Under the pieces are notes generated by a model. It was not told the origin of the DNA and made no database searches. It saw nothing but the letters and a program-made list of their open reading frames with translations. From Oscillospiraceae bacterium (GTDB lineage Bacteria; Bacillota; Clostridia; Oscillospirales; Ruminococcaceae), in assembly GCA_025757985.1 (NCBI GenBank), contig CP107210.1, forward strand, positions 2,046,001-2,110,000: a stretch of 64,000 nt of DNA, read 5' to 3'. Within the stretch, counting starts at the first letter, position 1. Every line of letters starts with the position of its first letter. Below, in pieces: positions 57,795 to 64,000 of the stretch. The translations under genes were made by a program, and so were the position numbers.

Positions 57795-58580
57795 ATGGGA
57801 CTTTTTCATCAGAATTTTGACAAACCGGGGCCGGGCGTTTCGCCCAACGCCCCCCGCAAAAAGGGTGCTGCCCGCTATTTTGAGGTGCTGGCCCGCGATT
57901 TTTCCACCTTCTGGATGGCAGGTCTGCTCGCCATGATCAGCAGCCTGCCCTTTGCGCTGGGGCTGTGGTTTGCCGTCACGACCCACTCGCTGATCCCGAT
58001 GCTGCTGGCCGGCATTCTGGGCGGCATGCTGGCCGCCCCGCAGATCGTGGGCCTCAACGATACCGTCCTGCGCGCCCTGCGCGATGAGCCGGGCTACTGG
58101 TGGGTGACCTACCGCCGCGCATGGAAGCGCAACGCCAAGGCCGCGCTGCTGCCCGGTGCCATCTGCGGCCTGCTGCTGGCAATGGAGATCTTCACCGCAT
58201 TCCATACCGAGGCCGGCAGCGTTGCCGTCATGGTGGCGATCTTTGTCGCACTGATCCTGCTGGCGGGCATCGCGCAGTACCTCTACGCCCAGGTCGCGCT
58301 GGTCGATCTGCCGTTTTCCAGCCTGCTCAAGAACTCTCTGATGCTCTTTTTGGGGTATCTGCCCCGCAGCGCGCTGGGCATCCTGTGGCAGGGCCTTTAC
58401 TGGGCCGCCATCGCGCTGTTCTGGCCTCTGTCCGGTGCTGTGCTGATCCTGACAAGCCTCTGGTTTCCCTGCTCGCTGAGTCTGCTGGCCATCTACCCTG
58501 CCCTGAACAAGAGCTTCGACCTTGAGGCGAAGATCAAGGCAATGCGCGATGCCCAGCTCGACAGCCACGACGAGGACTGA
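57795..58580 (+). CDS. DUF624-like membrane protein
   Basis: A 261-residue membrane protein with about six helices. The N-terminal region (RYFEVLARDFSTFWMAGLL) and the loop AAPQIVGLNDTVLRALRDEPGYWW resemble DUF624/YesL-like proteins, which are common in Firmicutes and often linked to sugar uptake genes. The C-terminal tail is charged. No catalytic residue can be proposed. It is a single gene with a clear terminator. Confidence 0.75.
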   Translation: MGLFHQNFDKPGPGVSPNAPRKKGAARYFEVLARDFSTFWMAGLLAMISSLPFALGLWFAVTTHSLIPMLLAGILGGMLAAPQIVGLNDTVLRALRDEPGYWWVTYRRAWKRNAKAALLPGAICGLLLAMEIFTAFHTEAGSVAVMVAIFVALILLAGIAQYLYAQVALVDLPFSSLLKNSLMLFLGYLPRSALGILWQGLYWAAIALFWPLSGAVLILTSLWFPCSLSLLAIYPALNKSFDLEAKIKAMRDAQLDSHDED

Positions 58581-58586
58581 CCCCTT

Positions 58587-58616
58587 GAGGAACGCAAGCT
58601 GCGTTCCTCTTTTTTA
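58587..58616 (+). terminator. Terminator of the DUF624-like gene
   Basis: GAGGAACGC and GCGTTCCTC form a stem followed by TTTTTTATT. Confidence 0.85.
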
Positions 58617-58650
58617 TTGCCGCCTCCTTTTGGGCGCGGCTTTTGCCATC

Positions 58651-58679
58651 TTGCACCCCACTGCAAAAAAAGGTATAAT
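58651..58679 (+). promoter_or_regulatory. Promoter of the second glycan operon
   Basis: TTGCAC (58651-58656), 17 bases, perfect TATAAT (58674-58679). The MITE at 58700-58871 sits between it and the first gene, so the element is part of the mRNA leader. Confidence 0.7.
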
Positions 58680-58699
58680 AATAAAATAGGTTTATTTTA

Positions 58700-58871
58700 G
58701 GCAATACCGCATAATTCTAAGTGCCGATACGGCGAGCGAGGTGCGGCAGCTGCTAAGCCAAAAGCGCAGATAATACTTTGTGTATTATCGAGCATTTTGG
58801 CAACGCAGATGCCGTGCCGCAGCCGCCGGAGCGGTGCTTAAGCCGTTAGGCGGGAATTGTGCGGTGTTGCC
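58700..58871. mobile_element. MITE (172 bases) in the leader of the glycan operon
   Basis: Same imperfect terminal inverted repeats as the copy at 43627 (GGCAATACCGCA to TGCGGTGTTGCC). TTTA occurs on both outer sides, a possible 4-base target duplication. There is no coding capacity. The interior is itself strongly self-complementary. Confidence 0.72.
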
Positions 58872-58894
58872 TTTACACCCAAGGAGGCCGCGGC

Positions 58895-60070
58895 TTGAAA
58901 ATTCTGCTGATACACTGTCATTACCGGCTGCCCGGCGGCGAGGACGCCGTCTTTGCCGCGGAGCGCGCCCTGCTTGAGCGCCGCGGCCATACCGTGCTGG
59001 TGTATGAGCGCAGCAATGAGGAGGCCGCCCACGGCCTTGCCAAAGCGCTGCTGCCGCTGCACGCAGTCTGGAACCGCCGCGCTGCCCGCGAGGTCTGCGA
59101 CCTCATCCGGCGGGAGGGGGTCGAGGCCGTGCATATCCACAACACGCTCCTACTGCTCAGCCCCGCCGTGGTCCGCGCCGCCAAGCGCTGCGGCGTGCCG
59201 GTCGTGCAGACGCTGCACAATTTCCGGCTGTTCTGTCCCAACGGCATCCTGCTGCGGGACGGCGCCGTCTGCGAGGATTGCCCCCGCCGCGGCTTGCACT
59301 GCGCACTGCAGCACCGCTGCTACCGCGGCAGTCTGGCGCAGACCCTTGTGGTCGCCGCGTCCTACCGGCTGCACCGGGCGCTGGGCAGCTGGCGCGGTGT
59401 CTGGGTCACGACCCCGACCGAGTTTGACCGCGAAAAGCTGCTGGCCTTCAACAGGCTGCGCCCCACCTTTGACGAGAGCCGCCTTGTTGTCAAGCCAAAC
59501 CCCGTCAATGTGCCCGCCGGGCCGGTCATCCCGTGGGAGGAGCGCGACCGCCGCTTCGTCTTTGCCGGCCGGCTGGAGGAGCTCAAGGGGCTGCGCACCG
59601 TCATTGAGGCGTGGCGTCTGCTGGGCGACACCGCACCCGAGCTGCTCATCGCCGGGGACGGCCCGCTGGCCGACTGGGCGCGCGCACAGGCGCTGCCCCG
59701 GGTCCGGTTTCTCGGCCAGCTTGAGCGTGCGGAGCTGCACCGTCTGATCGGCGCAAGCTATGCCGTCATTGCCGCAAGCCTCTGCTATGAAAGCTTTGCC
59801 CTTGTCCCCGCCGAGGCCCACGCCCTCGGCACGCCGGTGCTGGCCAGCCGGATCGGCAATGTGGGGGCCTCGGTGCGCCCCGGGTTTGACGGGCTCTGCT
59901 TTGCGCCGGGCGATGCCGCCGCGCTGGCGGGGGCCGTGCGCGCCCTGCGGGCCATGCAGTTTGACTGCGCGGCCATTGCCGCCGCCACCCGCCGCCGCTT
60001 CAGCGAGGAAGAAAACTACAGAACTCTGATGAAATTATACGGCCGCCGCGCCGCCGAGGAATCGCTATGA
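58895..60070 (+). CDS. Family 4 glycosyltransferase
   Basis: This 391-residue GT-B glycosyltransferase opens with LKILLIHCHYRLPGGEDAVF and has the conserved HIHNTLLLLSPAV segment. In the donor domain it has FVFAGRLEELKGLRTVIEA and the EX7E-type YESFALVPAEAHALGTPV. It probably adds a sugar to a lipid-linked glycan at the cytoplasmic face. The start is a TTG seven bases after AAGGAGG; earlier starts lie in the MITE. The gene overlaps the next one by four bases, so the operon is tightly coupled. Confidence 0.87.
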   Translation: MKILLIHCHYRLPGGEDAVFAAERALLERRGHTVLVYERSNEEAAHGLAKALLPLHAVWNRRAAREVCDLIRREGVEAVHIHNTLLLLSPAVVRAAKRCGVPVVQTLHNFRLFCPNGILLRDGAVCEDCPRRGLHCALQHRCYRGSLAQTLVVAASYRLHRALGSWRGVWVTTPTEFDREKLLAFNRLRPTFDESRLVVKPNPVNVPAGPVIPWEERDRRFVFAGRLEELKGLRTVIEAWRLLGDTAPELLIAGDGPLADWARAQALPRVRFLGQLERAELHRLIGASYAVIAASLCYESFALVPAEAHALGTPVLASRIGNVGASVRPGFDGLCFAPGDAAALAGAVRALRAMQFDCAAIAAATRRRFSEEENYRTLMKLYGRRAAEESL

Positions 60071-61077
60071 ACCAGTTTTACCGCGCCCTGCAGATGCCGC
60101 CCAGACGGCTGCTGCGCAAGCTTTTGGGCGAAAAGGAAGTCTACACCATCGCCGTGCGCCCCCGCCCCACAGCCGAGGGGACCGAGCCGCTGCCCGCGCT
60201 GGACGGCGGGGCCTACACCCCCCTGCCCGGGCGCGAGGGCTGGTGGTTTGCCGACCCACTGCTCTACCGCCGCGGCGGCCGGCGCTGGCTTTTTGCCGAG
60301 GCAATGGACCTTTCTACCGGCAAGGGCCGCATCGAGGTCTGCGAGCTGCATGAGGACGGCACGATCGACGCTTGGCAGCCCGCGCTGGAGGAGGACTTTC
60401 ACCTCTCCTTCCCGACTGTCTTTGACTGGAACGGCGAGATCTGGATGCTGCCCGAAACCGGCAGCGACCACAGCCTGCGGCTCTACCGCTGCCGGGCGTT
60501 TCCCACCGGGTGGGAGCTTGTGCAGCGCTTTGCGACCGATGAGGAGCTTTGCGATGCCATTCTGCTGGACCGCCGCGCCGAGGCGCTGACCATCCTGTGC
60601 AGCGAGACAAAGCCCGACAACCAGCTCTATGTCCGCTACCGCCGCTATACCCTGCGCCATGCCGTGCAGGAGTCGGCCGCCCTGCCGCCGCAGGGCCCGT
60701 TTGAGCTTGTACCCGATGAGACCTACAACCTGCAGCACCGCGACTTTGACCTTGTCAGCCGCAACGCAGGCCCCCTCTTTGTGCTGGGGGAGCAGATCAT
60801 CCACCCCACGCAGGTCAGCTCGACCGTGGACTACGGCCTCTATCTGCAGTTTCTGGCCCGGCGCGGCAGCTCCGAGATCCCGCTGTGCGCCGCCACGCCC
60901 CAGAATGTCACCATCACCGGCATTGCTCCGGCGGACCTCATCGGCGTACACACCTACTGCCGCGATGACCAGCTGGAGATCCTTGACGCGCGGTATCTGA
61001 CCCGCCTGCCCAAAATCGAGAAAGCCGCCAAGCCCGCCCCGGCGGACGAACCGGCCCCCGGGGATACCGCCCCGTAA
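60067..61077 (+). CDS. Beta-propeller protein similar to GIPC-transferase C-terminal domains
   Basis: A 336-residue soluble protein with repeated beta-propeller-like segments: WWFADPLLYRRGGRRWLFAE, FHLSFPTVFDWNGEIWMLPE, and RNAGPLFVLGEQIIHPTQVS. These Asp/Phe and Pro-Glu motifs resemble the glucosamine inositolphosphorylceramide transferase-like / five-bladed propeller family found in bacterial polysaccharide clusters. A glycan-modifying or sugar-binding role is likely. The tail is Pro/Ala-rich. It overlaps the preceding glycosyltransferase gene. Confidence 0.65.
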   Translation: MNQFYRALQMPPRRLLRKLLGEKEVYTIAVRPRPTAEGTEPLPALDGGAYTPLPGREGWWFADPLLYRRGGRRWLFAEAMDLSTGKGRIEVCELHEDGTIDAWQPALEEDFHLSFPTVFDWNGEIWMLPETGSDHSLRLYRCRAFPTGWELVQRFATDEELCDAILLDRRAEALTILCSETKPDNQLYVRYRRYTLRHAVQESAALPPQGPFELVPDETYNLQHRDFDLVSRNAGPLFVLGEQIIHPTQVSSTVDYGLYLQFLARRGSSEIPLCAATPQNVTITGIAPADLIGVHTYCRDDQLEILDARYLTRLPKIEKAAKPAPADEPAPGDTAP

Positions 61078-61134
61078 CGCCCCCGCTGCGGGGCGCCGTC
61101 TGCCTTTCTCTGTAAAAGAGGTACACCTATCCAC

Positions 61135-62247
61135 ATGAAAACCATCGTCATCCCGCAATTTTACCGCGGTCCGTCCGGCCAGCGCGGGCTGTACAACCGG
61201 CAGGAGGTCGGCCTTGCCCGCGCCTTTGCCGCGCTGGGCTGCCGCGCCGTTGTCCTCTACCCGGAGCCGGGCGCCAAGGCCCCCCGCATCGAAACGCCGG
61301 AGCCGAATGTCAAGATCTGCTATATGCCCGCCGCCGCCTTCGGCGTGCAGGCGTTTTATAAAAGCTGGCAGATCCTGCTTGATGAGCAGGCGGACGCCGT
61401 GCATGTCATGGGGGACAATTCCCTCGGCGTGCCGGGGCTGTACCGGTTCTGCCAAAAGCACGGCATCCTGTTTTACAGCCAGCTCGGCGCACTGAAAAGC
61501 ACCTCCAACAGCGCCGTTGTGCGCCGCGTCATGGATCTGCTGCTTGGCCGCAACCTTGCGGTTTACCGCAAAACACCGACCTACGCCAAGACCCCCGCTG
61601 TGGCAGCCGAGCTGGAAAGCCTCGGCGTGCCCTGCGCCGGGCTGATGCCCGTGGGGCTGGACACCGCCATCATCCCGGCGGTCCCCGGCAGTAAGGCGGA
61701 GATCCGCCGTGCCCTCAAGATCGACGAGCAGGCCAGGGTGCTTGCCTTTGTGGGGCGGCTCGATGCCTACAAGCAGCCGCTCGACCTTGTGCCGCTGCTG
61801 CAGGCCGCGCCGGACTGGTACGCCGTCATCATCGGTCAGGGCGCGCTGAGCGGCGAGCTGACCAGACAGCTGGAGGAGGCCGGCCTCGCCTCCCGCTGCC
61901 GCCTGATCGCCCAGCTGCCCAACGAGCAGGTACACATTTATTATCATGCCTGCGATGCCTTTGTGAACCTCAACGAAAACGAGATCTTCGGCATGAGCCT
62001 GTTGGAGGCGATGTACGCGGGCTGCCCGCCGGTGGCACGCCACGCCCCCGGCCCCGACCTTATCATTGAGAACGGCGTCAGCGGCCTGCTCTGCAGCACA
62101 GTGGCCGAGATGGCCGCCGCGCTGGACAAGACCGATACCGCCATGGGCCATGCCGCCCAGACCCGTGTGAACGAGCATTTTCTGTGGCAGAACAGCGCCG
62201 AGCTGGCGCTGACCCTGCTGCCCAAAAAGGGAGCCGCCCATGGATAA
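61135..62247 (+). CDS. Family 4 glycosyltransferase (second)
   Basis: A 370-residue GT-B enzyme. The N-terminal part begins MKTIVIPQFYRGPSGQRGLY. The donor-binding domain has LAFVGRLDAYKQPLDLVPLL and NENEIFGMSLLEAMYAGCPPV, the EX7E motif of retaining GT4 enzymes. It is part of the same operon and overlaps the next gene by eight bases. Donor and acceptor are unknown. Confidence 0.9.
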   Translation: MKTIVIPQFYRGPSGQRGLYNRQEVGLARAFAALGCRAVVLYPEPGAKAPRIETPEPNVKICYMPAAAFGVQAFYKSWQILLDEQADAVHVMGDNSLGVPGLYRFCQKHGILFYSQLGALKSTSNSAVVRRVMDLLLGRNLAVYRKTPTYAKTPAVAAELESLGVPCAGLMPVGLDTAIIPAVPGSKAEIRRALKIDEQARVLAFVGRLDAYKQPLDLVPLLQAAPDWYAVIIGQGALSGELTRQLEEAGLASRCRLIAQLPNEQVHIYYHACDAFVNLNENEIFGMSLLEAMYAGCPPVARHAPGPDLIIENGVSGLLCSTVAEMAAALDKTDTAMGHAAQTRVNEHFLWQNSAELALTLLPKKGAAHG

Positions 62248-63148
62248 CGATAACCTGCTGGTGCAAAAGGCCGCCGACCTTTACCGCGGCCTGCGCTTTA
62301 AAATGAAATACCGCGGCGTGCCTATCCTGTCTGCCGGGGCCGGCAATGACCTTGCGCGTGATCTGCTGGAAAGCGGCCAGCCCTTCCTGTTCGGCCGCTG
62401 CGGCGCGACCGAGATGCGCACCGCCGCCGACTACCTGCACAACGGCGGCCGCCCGTTTGCCGACCGCACCCGCGCCGACATCCGCAACCTTTCGGGCGTT
62501 TTCCCAACGGATGACGCCGCGCTGGAGCGGTTCTGCAAACTCTATATCCGCACCGCCCAGAGCGCCGAGCTGCTCGCGCTCTGGAATGTGGGTGCCGAGC
62601 GGGAGGTCATACGCGGCTGCGATGCCACCCGCTTTACCGAGCTGCGCGCGCTGGAGCCCTACTACCACACCCGCCCGTGGAGCGCCGCGCTCGCGGGCAA
62701 GCGGGTGCTGGTCGTGCATCCCTTCCGCAAGACGATCCTCTCCCAGTATGAAAAGCGCGCGCAGCTTTTCCCCGGCAGGGACATCCTGCCGGAGTTTGCC
62801 TCGCTGACGGTCATTCAGGCCGTGCAGGGCCTTGCCGGGCAGGACACCGGCTACGACAGCTGGTTCGATGCGCTGGACGCCATGGAGCACAAGATGGACG
62901 CCGCCGACTACGATGTTGCGATCATCGGCGCGGGTGCCTACGGCCTGCCGCTGGCTGCCCACGCGCGGGACACCGGCCATGCCGCCATCCAGATGAGCGG
63001 CGCGACACAGCTTTTGTTTGGCATCAAGGGCCGCCGGTGGGATGACCATCCCGTCATTTCCAAGCTCTACAATCCCGCCTGGGTCCGCCCCGATGAGAGC
63101 GAGGGCATCACAAACAAGGAAAAAGTGGAAGGCGGAAGCTACTGGTAA
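62240..63148 (+). CDS. GT-D-like protein of polysaccharide clusters
   Basis: A 302-residue protein. The N-terminal third has FLFGRCGATEMRTAADYL, and the C-terminal part contains YDVAIIGAGAYGLPLAAHA followed by SGATQLLFGIKGRRWDD. This pattern matches proteins in capsule and exopolysaccharide clusters that are annotated as GT-D-fold-like or hypothetical. The position between two glycosyltransferases supports a role in glycan synthesis. No further detail can be read. Confidence 0.65.
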   Translation: MDNDNLLVQKAADLYRGLRFKMKYRGVPILSAGAGNDLARDLLESGQPFLFGRCGATEMRTAADYLHNGGRPFADRTRADIRNLSGVFPTDDAALERFCKLYIRTAQSAELLALWNVGAEREVIRGCDATRFTELRALEPYYHTRPWSAALAGKRVLVVHPFRKTILSQYEKRAQLFPGRDILPEFASLTVIQAVQGLAGQDTGYDSWFDALDAMEHKMDAADYDVAIIGAGAYGLPLAAHARDTGHAAIQMSGATQLLFGIKGRRWDDHPVISKLYNPAWVRPDESEGITNKEKVEGGSYW

Positions 63149-63160
63149 TCGGAGAACTTT

Positions 63161-64000
63161 ATGCGTATCTTAATGATCAGCAACCACCTCGGCGTGCAAA
63201 GCGGCGTCCAGCGGTATGTGCAGAATCTGCTGCTCAACCTTGACACAGACCGTTATCAGATCGACCTGTTTGTGGGGCAGTGCCCGCCCGACCAGACCAG
63301 CACCGCCCCGGCACTGGAGGCGCACGGCGTACACATCATTGCCGTGCCGGACCATAAAAAGGACCGCATCCGGGCGCTGGCCGCCCACCTGCGCACCCAC
63401 CGCGACTACGACATCATCCACTACCACACGGCCAGCAAGATCGGCGCGCCGGTCTGCGGCATGATGCGGCTGCTCTGCCCCCGGGCTAAAATCGTGGTAC
63501 ACAGCCACATCGTCTACCCGCCGCTTACGCTGACCTGGCGGGCGGCGCATCTGGTCTACCAGCTGTTTGCCGATTACTTCCTCGGCTGCGGCGTGGCCGC
63601 CGGCCGTTTCGTCTTTGGCAGCCATATTGACGAAAAGCCGAACTTTTCCGTTGCCTGCAATGCGGTAGATCAAGAGCGGTTCCACCCCGATGCCGCCGCC
63701 CGCGCCGCCACCCGGCGTGCATACGGCATTGCCGACACCGACCGGTTGGCCGGGTTTGTGGGGCGGCTCAACCACCAGAAAAACCCGCTGTTTTTGATGG
63801 AGGTCTTTGCCGCCATGGCCGCGCAGGATGTGCGGTGGAAGCTGATGCTTGTCGGCACCGGCGAGAAAGAGCCGGAAATGCGCGCCGCCGCCGAGGCCCA
63901 CGGCCTGACCGACCGTGTGATTTTTGCGGGCGTGCAGAGCAATGTGCCCGCCTTTATGAACGCCTTCGACCTGTTTTTGCTGCCCAGCAATTTTGAGGGC
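63161..64000 (+). CDS. Family 4 glycosyltransferase (third, truncated by window end)
   Basis: The frame is open from ATG at 63161 to the right edge (280 residues seen). It opens MRILMISNHLGVQSGVQRYV, with HYHTASKIGAPVCG in the acceptor domain. The donor domain starts with GFVGRLNHQKNPLFLMEVFA and reaches FDLFLLPSNFEG, just at the EX7E region. It is a typical GT4 capsular or teichoic-type glycosyltransferase. The rest lies outside the window. Confidence 0.9.
   Translation, partial: MRILMISNHLGVQSGVQRYVQNLLLNLDTDRYQIDLFVGQCPPDQTSTAPALEAHGVHIIAVPDHKKDRIRALAAHLRTHRDYDIIHYHTASKIGAPVCGMMRLLCPRAKIVVHSHIVYPPLTLTWRAAHLVYQLFADYFLGCGVAAGRFVFGSHIDEKPNFSVACNAVDQERFHPDAAARAATRRAYGIADTDRLAGFVGRLNHQKNPLFLMEVFAAMAAQDVRWKLMLVGTGEKEPEMRAAAEAHGLTDRVIFAGVQSNVPAFMNAFDLFLLPSNFEG

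Noticed and set aside
60016..62241. 741-codon open frame on the minus strand opposite the glycosyltransferases
   Set aside because: Antisense shadow of three well-recognised genes; no ribosome binding site and no domain.

Overview
The window is GC-rich (visibly above 60 percent in coding regions), densely coded and bacterial. The gene content suggests a Gram-positive clostridial gut commensal of the Faecalibacterium / Subdoligranulum / Gemmiger type (Oscillospiraceae): a Gram-positive style type IV pilus operon, split transketolase, FtsH, strong AGGAGG ribosome binding sites, near-consensus sigma-A promoters with 17-base spacers, and families of short palindromic intergenic repeats. The genus assignment is inference. 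No rRNA, tRNA, integrase, transposase or CRISPR array was seen.

Layout. 1-11.8 kb: a type IV pilus locus. A very long pilin-like protein with GLUG-type repeats (minus strand, runs off the left edge) is divergent from a plus-strand operon encoding a small membrane protein, prepilin peptidase, PilC, PilM/N/O-like proteins, PilB (interrupted by a frameshift) and PilT. 12.1-25.8 kb: a minus-strand phage late module (ArpU-like regulator, short TerS, TerL, portal, capsid, connectors, tail, tape measure, baseplate, receptor-binding-like protein, M23 endolysin, holin) with no integration or replication genes, and with host-type palindromic repeats between its genes. A divergent winged-helix-like protein faces its promoter. 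26.5-30.5 kb: cardiolipin synthase, a small unknown gene, and transketolase in two subunits. 30.7-41.2 kb: a minus-strand envelope glycan / glycolipid cluster (HAD phosphatase, flippase-kinase fusion, membrane proteins, nucleotidyltransferase, epimerase, GT2, two GT-C-like enzymes). 41.2-45 kb: an acyl-carrier-like protein without the usual serine, FtsH, a DnaA-box-like repeat array, an orphan OmpR-type DNA-binding domain and a cytidylate-kinase-like protein. 45.1-49.2 kb: a Tet(M)-like ribosomal GTPase fused to a Rae1/YacP-like NYN nuclease, divergent from an MFS exporter that has a leader peptide and an attenuator-like terminator. 49.3-58.6 kb: FMN-dependent hydroxy-acid dehydrogenase, a candidate type I toxin-antitoxin locus, an amino-acid ABC transporter, RidA, an alpha/beta hydrolase, a large XRE-type regulator, NUDIX hydrolase, a TrmN6-like methyltransferase and a DUF624-like protein. 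58.6-64 kb: the start of a second glycan operon (three family 4 glycosyltransferases, a beta-propeller protein and a GT-D-like protein), running off the right edge.

The candidates most worth a second look are: (1) the divergent translation-stress locus at 45.1-49.2 kb, where two promoters share one palindrome; (2) the candidate type I toxin-antitoxin unit at 50.36-50.66 kb; (3) the phage late module, which resembles a gene-transfer-agent-like or domesticated element, with a TerS lacking its N-terminal DNA-binding part and two genes whose start codons appear to have mutated away from ATG; (4) the helically phased DnaA-box-like array beside ftsH.
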